In this document: piece after piece, positions 43,357-51,110 of the stretch
How positions within the stretch are numbered: the first letter of the stretch is position 1
Layout of the letters: every line of letters begins with the position of its first letter
Source: HIMB114 sp052048155
Lineage (GTDB): Bacteria > Pseudomonadota > Alphaproteobacteria > Pelagibacterales > Pelagibacteraceae
Direction: 5' to 3'
Length of the DNA stretch: 64,000 bases
Assembly (NCBI RefSeq): GCF_052048155.1
Contig: NZ_JBNAIK010000001.1
Location: 186,001 to 250,000, forward strand
Translations under genes and position numbers: made by a program
Notes under the pieces: generated by a model
What the model was told of the DNA's origin: nothing
What the model saw: only the letters and a program-made list of their open reading frames with translations
The model's database searches: none

Positions 43357-43844
43357 GTCAGAATTTTAATCTTTGTATTTTTTTTTAAAGTTTTTAAAAT
43401 CTCAATTAAATCTTTTTTCTTTAAACCGATACACCCCATTGTGCCTGTATAATTTTTTTTAGCTAAATGAATAAAGATTGCGCTACCTTTGTTTTTTTTA
43501 ACAGGTCTAACATTATAATTAATAACTATAATTATATTATAAAGATTATCTTTTCGATGAAGCTTTTCTTTACTTTTATCATTTGTAAAAATGAGCTTGT
43601 TATAAGATTTATTTTTAGAGTTATCGCACCATGCCATATTCTTTTTGATAATGACTTTTTTTAGTTTGGTTTTCAGGTTTTTAATTTTGTCTTTTCGATA
43701 AAATACTTTTCCAAGAGAAAAAACTCCTGCAGGTGTTTTTTTATCACCTTCTCTTTTATTTTTTGTAATGCCGCGTTTTCCTAAAGCACATTTATAAAGC
43801 TTTTTATTGTGCATAAGCGTGCCGTTTTTATTTACTATAATCAT
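43353..43844 (-). CDS. L,D-transpeptidase (YkuD) family protein
   Basis: 163 residues. The YkuD catalytic pattern is visible near the C-terminus: AIFIHLAKKNYTGTMGCIGLKKKDL, with catalytic His and the nucleophilic Cys in the GC[IV] motif (about residue 146). KREGDKKTPAGVFSLGKVFYR near 30-50 is the conserved entry loop. There is no signal peptide, as in other alphaproteobacterial members of this subgroup. Expected to form 3-3 peptidoglycan cross-links or attach proteins, but cytosolic topology leaves this unsure. Extremely lysine-rich. Confidence 0.82.
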   Translation of the reverse strand: MIIVNKNGTLMHNKKLYKCALGKRGITKNKREGDKKTPAGVFSLGKVFYRKDKIKNLKTKLKKVIIKKNMAWCDNSKNKSYNKLIFTNDKSKEKLHRKDNLYNIIIVINYNVRPVKKNKGSAIFIHLAKKNYTGTMGCIGLKKKDLIEILKTLKKNTKIKILT

Positions 43845-43865
43845 ATAAATTTATATTTTATCGTT

Positions 43866-44519
43866 ATGCAAAATTACTCAATCATTACCGTAGGGTCACC
43901 TGTTTTTTTTGAGTGTATGCAGGAGCAGAAAACTGAGTATAACTTACAGAATCTCAAGAGTTTCAAGGAAGTTAAAGAGATATTAAAAACTCCATTGATA
44001 GATGTTTATGTATTTTTGTTTTTTGTTGATGATTTAGAAAAACTAGATTTAAAAGAATTAAAAAAAATTAAATATCCAAAAATTTTTTTCTCTAAAAAAA
44101 GCGAAAATTTTAAAACTATTAAAAAAGATAATGTGCTGAGTAGTTTTTTAGAGCTTCCTGTTAATTACCAGGATTTAGAAAAAATTATTAAACTTGCGAT
44201 TTTAAAATTTAAATTTTTATTCCAGTCCAAGGTAGAAATTGGAAAATATAATTTAGATAAAAATGAGAGAACTATTTCACATGGAAAAAAATCTGCAAAA
44301 TTAACTGAAAGAGAATTGGATATTATTTTATATTTATCTGGAAAAAAAGAGGGGGCAACTAAGCAAGAAATTATGAAAGATATTTGGTCTCATGGAGAAG
44401 AGATTGATTCACATACTTATGAAACTCATCTTTATCGATTAAGACAAAAATTACAAAGCAAACTTAGTGATAAAAAATTCATTTCGGTAGAAGATGGAAA
44501 ATATTTCATTTCTTCATGA
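43866..44519 (+). CDS. OmpR/PhoB-type winged-helix regulator with degenerate receiver
   Basis: 217 residues from ATG 43866; an earlier in-frame start overlaps the transpeptidase gene. The C-terminal winged helix (about 125-215) is clear: KLTERELDIILYLSGKKEGATKQEIMKDIWSHG, then HTYETHLYRLRQKL. The N-terminal 115 residues look like a receiver fold but lack the acidic pair, an evident phospho-Asp, and the KP motif (ELPVNYQDL instead). Probably phosphorylation-independent. It overlaps the photolyase-like gene by four bases, so may be co-regulated with it. Confidence 0.8.
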   Translation: MQNYSIITVGSPVFFECMQEQKTEYNLQNLKSFKEVKEILKTPLIDVYVFLFFVDDLEKLDLKELKKIKYPKIFFSKKSENFKTIKKDNVLSSFLELPVNYQDLEKIIKLAILKFKFLFQSKVEIGKYNLDKNERTISHGKKSAKLTERELDIILYLSGKKEGATKQEIMKDIWSHGEEIDSHTYETHLYRLRQKLQSKLSDKKFISVEDGKYFISS

Positions 44520-46000
44520 ATGATCTATTTATAGTTTTAGGTAATCAGCTTTTCCATCCTAAGCATTTCAAAGATTACAAATCATCTTTATTTTTCTTGG
44601 CAGAAGACTTTGAGCTTTGTACATACGAAAAACATCATAAACAAAAAATTACATTTTTTCTCTCCTCAATGAGATCATTTAAAGATGAGTTAGAACAGGT
44701 GGGTTACAAAGTTATTTATCATAAAATTGAAGATAAAGAATTTAAAGACGATTATGTAAAAAAATTAGCAAACGTAATAAAAAATAAGAAAATTAAAAAT
44801 GTTAATTTTTTTGAAATTGAAGATAAGCCTTTTGAAAAAAAAATTGTTTCATACCTTAAAAAGGAAAAAGTAGATTATAAGATACTCAAAACACCAATGT
44901 TTTTAAGTAGTAGAGACGATTTTATAAGTTACCTTGGAAAATCTAAAAAACCTTTCATGGCTAATTTTTATAAAATTCAGAGAACAAAATTTAATATTTT
45001 AATGAATAAAGATGGAAGTCCAAAGGGTGGTAAATGGAGTTTTGATAGCGAGAATAGAAAAAAATTACCAAAAGATATTAAACTGCCTAAGCAACCAATT
45101 TTTAAAGAAACAGAGCACACAAAAAAATTAAAAAAAATTATAAATGAAAAATTTCCAAAGCATCCTGGTGATACTAATCAATTTTGGATTGGAACAACTC
45201 GAAAAGATGCAAAATTAGTTTTAGATAATTTTTTAAAAAATAAACTCAAATTATTTGGTGATTATGAAGATGCTGTTGACCAAAGAGATAATATTTTGTT
45301 TCATAGCGCGCTGAGTCCATTTATTAATAATGGCTCTATTACACCTCAAGAAATTTTAGATGAATTAACTAAGTTTGAAAAAAAAGTGAGTATAAATTCT
45401 TACGAAGGTTATTTAAGACAGGTCATAGGATGGAGAGAGTTTATGCGAGGTATTTATCAAAACTTTGATGATAAAATGCAAAAATCAAATTTTTTTAATC
45501 ATAAAAATAAGATGAAAAATTCTTGGTATGAAGGTACCACAGGCCTAGACCCATTAGATCATGCTATTAAAAATGCTAAAGATTATGCATGGTCTCATCA
45601 TATTGAAAGATTAATGATTTTATCAAACATCATGAACCTTTGTGAAATTGAACCTAGGCAAGTTTATAAATGGTTTATGGAAATGTTTATGGACTCTTCG
45701 GAGTGGGTAATGTCACCTAATGTTTATGGCATGGGTTTATTTAGTGATGGAGGAACCTTTGCAACAAAGCCATATATTTGTGGATCAGCGTACTTCCTTA
45801 AGATGATGGACTTTACAAAAGGTCCTTGGTGTAACATTATGGATGGTTTGTATTGGAGATTTATAGATAAAAATAAGAAATTTTTTCTTAAAAATCCGCG
45901 TTTATCAATGATGGTCAGAATTTTAGAAAAAATGAAACCCGATCGAAAAAAAGAAATTTTTTCAGCCGCAAATACATTTATAAAATCAAATACGTTATGA
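44516..46000 (+). CDS. Photolyase/cryptochrome-related protein (FeS-BCP family) with incomplete Fe-S site
   Basis: 494 residues of the bacterial (6-4) photolyase/cryptochrome-related family. The N-terminal domain starts FIVLGNQLFHPKH; the FAD domain includes EGYLRQVIGWREFMRGIY, HAWSHH-like YAWSHHIERLMILSN, and DSSEWVMSPNVYGMGLFSDGG near 393-413. Four cysteines exist: C35, C376 (NLCEIEP), C422 and C439. Relatives use four ligands, the last three in a C-x2-C-x12-C loop; here that loop is about 11 residues shorter and two ligands are gone. Light-driven DNA repair of (6-4) lesions is the family activity. Confidence 0.88.
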   Translation: MNDLFIVLGNQLFHPKHFKDYKSSLFFLAEDFELCTYEKHHKQKITFFLSSMRSFKDELEQVGYKVIYHKIEDKEFKDDYVKKLANVIKNKKIKNVNFFEIEDKPFEKKIVSYLKKEKVDYKILKTPMFLSSRDDFISYLGKSKKPFMANFYKIQRTKFNILMNKDGSPKGGKWSFDSENRKKLPKDIKLPKQPIFKETEHTKKLKKIINEKFPKHPGDTNQFWIGTTRKDAKLVLDNFLKNKLKLFGDYEDAVDQRDNILFHSALSPFINNGSITPQEILDELTKFEKKVSINSYEGYLRQVIGWREFMRGIYQNFDDKMQKSNFFNHKNKMKNSWYEGTTGLDPLDHAIKNAKDYAWSHHIERLMILSNIMNLCEIEPRQVYKWFMEMFMDSSEWVMSPNVYGMGLFSDGGTFATKPYICGSAYFLKMMDFTKGPWCNIMDGLYWRFIDKNKKFFLKNPRLSMMVRILEKMKPDRKKEIFSAANTFIKSNTL

Positions 46001-46104
46001 AAAAAAGAAATCCTATTGCAGAGGATTTGAGATCACCAAAATATAAAAAAAGAATTGTTAAGCCAAAAAAAGGAAAAGGCAGCTTTAAACGTAAAAAAAA
46101 ATAG
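45997..46104 (+). CDS. ArfA-like ribosome-rescue small protein, 35 aa
   Basis: A 35-codon ORF whose ATG overlaps the photolyase stop (ATGA). It reads NPIAEDLRSPKYKKR, IVKPKKGKGSFKRKKK, resembling the core of E. coli ArfA (LFRQRV then KKGKGSY), which recruits RF2 to stalled non-stop ribosomes. The basic C-terminus would enter the empty mRNA channel. E. coli's long regulatory C-terminal tail is absent. Short length limits certainty, but the KKGKGS core is distinctive. Confidence 0.7.
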   Translation: MKKRNPIAEDLRSPKYKKRIVKPKKGKGSFKRKKK

Positions 46105-46105
46105 T

Positions 46106-47029
46106 TTAAAATTTATTGTTTTCTTTAACTGACTTTGATGCGAGCCAAATGATTAACGGAATTATTCCTACAACTGTTAAAGAAATTAACTGCCACCACC
46201 CAGATTTATTAACATCATGTAATCTTCTACATCCAGCAGCTATTGAAGGTAAAAAGGTTAACATGGAGAAAAATGCATTAATAAAAAGTATTCCATCAGG
46301 GTCTTTTCTAAAAATACTTACATCAATGAAATAGGTTAATACCGAGACAATAAAAGTAAATAAGTAGAAATACCAATACTCTTTTCTTTGTGCTCGTCCT
46401 TTGAAGGTACTATATTTTTTAAAACAAATAATAGTTTGGTCTGCAAAATCAAAAACTTTTGGAAATTTTTTTACATATTTTTTGTATTCATTTTTTTTAG
46501 TAGCGGCAACAAAGACTAAGATTAAAACTCCTGCTACAGCTAGTAAAAATAAATTGAATAATGTAAAATTGTCGTCATTTCTTCTCTTTTTAGTTTTTGG
46601 CTTATAGTAAGTTTTTGGTTTTGAGTATGTGCTTGGTTTTTGATTATATGTTTTTTTTTTAACAACTGGTTTGCCGTATTCACATCTAGAAAAACCACTT
46701 CCGGCAACATCAAGATTTAGGTCACCAACATACATTTTCACTGAAGCTACACCAAAAGGTTTTAGATATTTCTTTACCGTCTGTTCTTTCATGACTTTTT
46801 TGCCTTTTGACCAAAGACCTACGCTGTAAATTGTAATTTGCTTGTCAGTTTTATTTTTAAAGGTCCATTTTTGATATTTGGCTCTTGATTTACTAACTTG
46901 ATAGTTTGATGAAAAATTCGATGTATAAAACCAAGTCCTATCCATGTCATGACCACAATGATCAGCCAAGCTGTTAGAGGTAAATTGAATAGAAAAAAAT
47001 AATAATAGGATAATTATTTTATTTTTCAT
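46106..47029 (-). CDS. DUF805 membrane protein with N-terminal secreted domain
   Basis: 307 residues from the second ATG (47027-47029; an ATG two codons earlier is equally possible). A signal peptide (to about residue 24) is followed by a Cys-containing extracytoplasmic region (about 25-110), a Lys/Tyr/Pro-rich linker, a helix (about 155-175), and a C-terminal DUF805 domain: KKYSTFKGRAQRKEYWYFYLF, then GCRRLHDVNKSGWWQLI, both diagnostic. DUF805 is a four-helix family of unknown role. The fused secreted part is unusual. Confidence 0.82.
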   Translation of the reverse strand: MKNKIIILLLFFSIQFTSNSLADHCGHDMDRTWFYTSNFSSNYQVSKSRAKYQKWTFKNKTDKQITIYSVGLWSKGKKVMKEQTVKKYLKPFGVASVKMYVGDLNLDVAGSGFSRCEYGKPVVKKKTYNQKPSTYSKPKTYYKPKTKKRRNDDNFTLFNLFLLAVAGVLILVFVAATKKNEYKKYVKKFPKVFDFADQTIICFKKYSTFKGRAQRKEYWYFYLFTFIVSVLTYFIDVSIFRKDPDGILFINAFFSMLTFLPSIAAGCRRLHDVNKSGWWQLISLTVVGIIPLIIWLASKSVKENNKF

Positions 47030-47083
47030 TTGCAAAAGATATCACCGATAGACTTTTTTGCAAAATACTGTACTTATCTATTA

Positions 47084-47156
47084 GTTTTCAGGGGCGGCTT
47101 AGCCTGAGATGAACCCTTTAAACCTGATCCAGATAATGCTGGCGGAGGAAGAAAAC
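47084..47156 (+). promoter_or_regulatory. TPP riboswitch (THI element) controlling the thiV-like symporter
   Basis: All conserved parts of the thiamine pyrophosphate aptamer are present: AGGGGCGGC (47090-), CTGAGAT (47104-47110), GAACCC, ACCTGATCCAGATAATGCTGGCGGAGG. GTTTTC (47084-47089) pairs with GAAAAC (47151-47156) to form P1. The Shine-Dalgarno GGAGG (47144-47148) is part of the aptamer core, and the start codon follows P1 by two bases, implying translational control. Confidence 0.96.
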
Positions 47157-47158
47157 AT

Positions 47159-48562
47159 ATGAACACGATTTTAATTATTTCACTCTTTGTAGTTTGCTTA
47201 GGATTTATGTCTTTTGGTTACTATGTATCTAGAGGAAAAATCTCACAATCTGCTTTTTTAGTCAGTGACCGAAACGTTAATGTCTTTGGATTAACTTTTA
47301 GTTTAACCGCGTCTTGTTTTGGAATATGGATTTTAATTGGTCCTGCAGAAGCATCAACCTGGGGCGGAGTAGGGGCTGTGATTGGTTATGCAGCAGGTCA
47401 AAGTTTTGTATTTTTGTATTTTTCTAAAATTGGAGAGAAAATTAGAAAAATTTTGCCAAATGCCAAAAGCTTAACTGAAGTTATTGAAAAGAGATACGAT
47501 CAAAAAGTTTTAAAATTAATTTTAATTTTAACGACACTTTATCTTTATGTTTACTTTTGCGCTGAAGTTACAGCAATTTCAAAAGTTGTTAATTTAATTT
47601 TAGGCTCTCCTTTATGGTTAACTGCAGCTTTGACTATCATCTCTACATTAATTTATTCACTGAAAGGTGGTCTAAAAATATCGATTATTACAGATAAATT
47701 TCAGTTCTGGATTATCATAATTTTTTTATTAATTATTTTTATAATTTTAAACCAAAAAATAGATTTTCTTTCTCCAAGTTTGATTACAAGTAAATCTTCA
47801 AATTTAAGTATTGGTTTTGGAGGATTTACTGCTGGTCTTACTTTTTTCATTGCTGTTTTTGCAACTAACTTATTTGACCAAGGGATTTGGCAAAGAGTTT
47901 ATGCATCTAAGAATATTGAGGTGTTAAAAAAAGGTTTTATAGCAGCATTTTGTATTGTTTTAATAACTATTTTGCTTTTAGGTTTAGTTGGAATTTATGC
48001 TTCTTTAAATGGAAAGATAAAAGATCCAAGTACTATTATTTTCTCTTTATTAGTTAACAAAGAGTATTTGTTATTAAATTTAGTTATCTTAATTTTATCA
48101 TTAACTTTAGTTTTAAGTAGTCTAGATACTTTAATTGCAAGTGTCTCAAGCCTTTTTATAATTCATTCGAATAAATTTATTAAAAAGAGAAATATTAATA
48201 ATTTTTATCTTACTGGCGGTGTCATTTTAGCAGGCTCTGCTTTTTATATTTCATCAAAAGGAATGAGTGTTTTGTACCTATTTTTACTAGCTGATTTATT
48301 ATGTTGTGCTGCTGCAATTCCAATTTTTTATGGTTTTTATAATAAAAAAATTAAACATGATGATGTATTTAAAGCAATTATTTTTGGAATAATTTTAGGT
48401 TTATTATTATTTCCAAGTTTAGATTTTTCTAAAAGTTTATTAGTTGGAACCTTATTTGATAAATCTATGTTCCCAGCAATAATTTCAAATTATCTATTGT
48501 TCTGGTCTTTTATTGTAGCTTTATTTTCACCTATTATGTTTATTAAAAAAATTAATCGTTAG
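47159..48562 (+). CDS. thiV: Sodium:solute symporter, TPP-controlled (ThiV-like thiamine-precursor transporter)
   Basis: A 467-residue SSS-family protein with about 13 hydrophobic segments; FLVSDRNVNVFGLTFSLTASCFGIWILIGPAEA follows TM1, and LSSLDTLIASVSSLFIIHS is the later Na+-site helix. The TPP riboswitch directly at its start links it to thiamine: SAR11 is known to need the pyrimidine precursor HMP and to carry a riboswitch-controlled ThiV. The substrate assignment rests on regulation and family. Convergent with the next gene, overlapping by 36 bases. Confidence 0.88.
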   Translation: MNTILIISLFVVCLGFMSFGYYVSRGKISQSAFLVSDRNVNVFGLTFSLTASCFGIWILIGPAEASTWGGVGAVIGYAAGQSFVFLYFSKIGEKIRKILPNAKSLTEVIEKRYDQKVLKLILILTTLYLYVYFCAEVTAISKVVNLILGSPLWLTAALTIISTLIYSLKGGLKISIITDKFQFWIIIIFLLIIFIILNQKIDFLSPSLITSKSSNLSIGFGGFTAGLTFFIAVFATNLFDQGIWQRVYASKNIEVLKKGFIAAFCIVLITILLLGLVGIYASLNGKIKDPSTIIFSLLVNKEYLLLNLVILILSLTLVLSSLDTLIASVSSLFIIHSNKFIKKRNINNFYLTGGVILAGSAFYISSKGMSVLYLFLLADLLCCAAAIPIFYGFYNKKIKHDDVFKAIIFGIILGLLLFPSLDFSKSLLVGTLFDKSMFPAIISNYLLFWSFIVALFSPIMFIKKINR

Positions 48563-49477
48563 ATCTACAGCTTCGTCTAATTTTTCTCTGGTTTTTCCAA
48601 CACCAGATTCATTTGTAATACATTTTTTAATTATTTCTTGTCTAGTTGTTGGAGTGCCATCTGCAAATTTAAAGGAACCATCTGGATATCTAAGTGCAAT
48701 ATTATCAGTACAACCATTAACAGCTACACCCTTTCCAATTACACCGTTTAAACTAAAAAAATGATTCACTTTTGGAATTGTTACTAATTCTACATCATTC
48801 CCAACTTTTTGAAGTAGCTTATGATAATAAATACATGCTGGAGGATAGTAGTGACTTTCCTCTCCTTTAATTATTAATCCTTTTGAAGAAATTTTAGCAG
48901 GGTATTGAGCTGTATTACAGCCAGGTTCAGCGGCAACCAATGCTTTCCATGGAGGATTAGTTCTAGCTAAGACAGGACTATATAATTTTAAAGCATTTCC
49001 AGCGCCATAACTAAATCCTGAGTAAAAAAAACGATTAGGATCAAACCTCGGGTCTTCAGATAAAATATTTTTTAAAACAAGTGCAAAAAAAATTGCGTTT
49101 GGCATTTTTTTCTTATCACTTGGTTTAATTCCTTTTTTATAAAATGAGTCTAAGACGGCGACCGCATATCCTTCTTCAACACCTCTTTTTGCTAAACGTC
49201 CGCCCATTTCATCAGTTTTTCCACCCCATTTTTTAAATTTCATTCCATCACGGTTACTACCGTGTTGAAAGATTATTACAGGGAGTTTCTCATTTATATT
49301 TTTAGGAAAATGAATTTGTGCAATAACATCATCTTTTCCAGGAAATCTTCTGTCTGGACTTTGAAATTTGATTAGTTCGATATTATGTTTTTTTACTTTT
49401 TTGATCTCAATTTTTGAAAAAGAATTTGATGTAAGAATAATTAAAAAAAACGATGAGAAAATTACAATTTTTTTCAT
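48527..49477 (-). CDS. Secreted alpha/beta hydrolase, dienelactone-hydrolase-like
   Basis: 316 residues with a signal peptide (MKKIVIFSSFFLIILTSNSFS). Hydrolase features: PVIIFQHGSNRDG (oxyanion region), FFYSGFSYGAGNALKLY with nucleophile Ser in GFSYG near 155, and HFFSLNG near 245 for the catalytic His. AEPGCNTAQYP and several Cys could form disulfides in the periplasm. Substrate unknown. Its C-terminal codons overlap the symporter gene antisense by 36 bases. Confidence 0.8.
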   Translation of the reverse strand: MKKIVIFSSFFLIILTSNSFSKIEIKKVKKHNIELIKFQSPDRRFPGKDDVIAQIHFPKNINEKLPVIIFQHGSNRDGMKFKKWGGKTDEMGGRLAKRGVEEGYAVAVLDSFYKKGIKPSDKKKMPNAIFFALVLKNILSEDPRFDPNRFFYSGFSYGAGNALKLYSPVLARTNPPWKALVAAEPGCNTAQYPAKISSKGLIIKGEESHYYPPACIYYHKLLQKVGNDVELVTIPKVNHFFSLNGVIGKGVAVNGCTDNIALRYPDGSFKFADGTPTTRQEIIKKCITNESGVGKTREKLDEAVDLTINFFNKHNR

Positions 49478-49511
49478 GAGTAGATCTTACCAAACCTATT
49501 AGCTTGTCAAT

Positions 49512-50441
49512 CTAATCTAAACGAGCACCAATTTTTTGTATTATTTTTGAAGCCATTTCAGTTCCTAACTTCAAACTTTCATGTGGGTTTTTATTATTAG
49601 TAAACCCATGTAAAAAACCAGCAGCAAATAAATCACCTGCACCAGTAAGATCTACAATGTTTAAGTTTGATTTAGCTTGAGCTTCAGACACATCGTTTCC
49701 TTCTATAGCAACAGAGCCTTTATCAGAACGCGTTACAATAAACAGTTTATTAAGTAATTTTCCAAATTCAATAACCTCATCAAAATTTTTAGCATCAATT
49801 AAAGACATTGCTTCTTTTTCATTTGCAAAAATAATATCTAATTTATTTTTTACTAAATTTAAAAAACTATCTTTGTGTCGGTCAACACAAAAAGGATCAG
49901 AAAGAGACATTGCTGATTTTTTTGCAGCTGACAAAGCTTTTTCAAAAGCTTTTGTTGGACCACCTTCATCCCACAAATATCCTTCTAAGAAAGTAATTTC
50001 AGCGTTTTGAATTGCATTTGTATCAATATCATTATCATCAATTTGGCCTGCAATTCCTAAAAAAGTACACATTGTTCTCTCAGAATCTGGAGTGATCAAA
50101 ATTAAACAAGTTCCTGTAGGAATGTTTTCTTTTTTAACATTGTAAAAATAATCTACATTTTCTTTTTTAAGACCATCAATATATTTATGGCCAAGATCAT
50201 CATCATTAACTTTACCAATAAACGAAACATTATCTCCTAATTGAGACATCCCAACAATTGAGTTTGCAACAGATCCGCCAGATACTGTACTTTCAATTTT
50301 TAAATTAGATAAAAGTTTTTGAAATTCTTGTTCATCAACCAGTTTCATAGTTCCTTTTGTAAGAGAATGATCTTTGATAAATTGATCATCAACTTTACAA
50401 AGTACATCTACAATGGCATTACCTATTCCTAATACTTTCAT
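49512..50441 (-). CDS. PfkB-family sugar/adenosine kinase
   Basis: A 309-residue ribokinase-fold kinase most like alphaproteobacterial adenosine kinases. VLGIGNAIVDVLCKVDD starts the fold, VSGGSVANSIVGMSQLG gives the substrate Gly-Gly motif, and DLTGAGDLFAAGFLHG near 265 holds the anion hole and catalytic Asp. Adenosine salvage to AMP is the likely reaction, but other PfkB substrates cannot be excluded. Directly follows nth (3-base gap). Confidence 0.86.
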   Translation of the reverse strand: MKVLGIGNAIVDVLCKVDDQFIKDHSLTKGTMKLVDEQEFQKLLSNLKIESTVSGGSVANSIVGMSQLGDNVSFIGKVNDDDLGHKYIDGLKKENVDYFYNVKKENIPTGTCLILITPDSERTMCTFLGIAGQIDDNDIDTNAIQNAEITFLEGYLWDEGGPTKAFEKALSAAKKSAMSLSDPFCVDRHKDSFLNLVKNKLDIIFANEKEAMSLIDAKNFDEVIEFGKLLNKLFIVTRSDKGSVAIEGNDVSEAQAKSNLNIVDLTGAGDLFAAGFLHGFTNNKNPHESLKLGTEMASKIIQKIGARLD

Positions 50442-50444
50442 CCT

Positions 50445-51104
50445 TTAAGCTTTCTTAGTTAAAATTGGCCTTTTTCTTTTTGGATTGCACTGTGTACATA
50501 TTTTACATTCTAGACCAAAGCAATCCCTAGCTTTACAATATTCCCTACCATAAAAAATAATTTGCAAATGTAGTTTATTCCAGTGTTTTTTTGGAAACAG
50601 TTCTTTTAAATCCTTCTCAGTTTCAACTACATTTTTTCCATTCGTTAAACCCCACCTTTGTGCTAACCGGTGAATATGAGTATCTACTGGGAAAGCTGGA
50701 TAACCAAATCCCTGAGACATCACTACACTAGCAGTTTTATGTCCAACACCTGGTAATGCCTCAAGTTCTTCAAAAGTTTTTGGCACTTTTCCTTTATGTT
50801 TATCAAGCAGAATTTTTGATAAGCGATAAACACTTTTAGATTTCATTCTAAAAAGACCAATCTTTTGAATGAGTTTTTCTATTTTTTTTTGACCTAATTT
50901 TACAAAATGTTCTGGTTTATTATATTTTGGATAAATATCTTTTGTAACATTATTAACATTCAAATCTGTACATTGAGCAGAAAGTAATACCGAAATGAGT
51001 AAAGTAAAATTATTCGTATGAGTTAGCGGGGAAGGTGTTTTTGGATAAAGTTTATTAAGTTCTTTAAGTATTATTTTTGCTTTATCTTTTTTTTCAACTT
51101 TCAC
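50445..51104 (-). CDS. nth: Endonuclease III
   Basis: A 219-residue DNA glycosylase/AP lyase for oxidised pyrimidines. The helix-hairpin-helix ALPGVGHKTASVV holds the catalytic Lys (about 121), and FPVDTHIHRLAQRWG the catalytic Asp. The C-terminal cysteines read YCKARDCFGLECKICTQC, five cysteines with spacing unlike the usual C-x6-C-x2-C-x5-C. Expression likely linked to the downstream kinase gene. Confidence 0.95.
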   Translation of the reverse strand: MKVEKKDKAKIILKELNKLYPKTPSPLTHTNNFTLLISVLLSAQCTDLNVNNVTKDIYPKYNKPEHFVKLGQKKIEKLIQKIGLFRMKSKSVYRLSKILLDKHKGKVPKTFEELEALPGVGHKTASVVMSQGFGYPAFPVDTHIHRLAQRWGLTNGKNVVETEKDLKELFPKKHWNKLHLQIIFYGREYCKARDCFGLECKICTQCNPKRKRPILTKKA

Positions 51105-51110
51105 AAAAGA

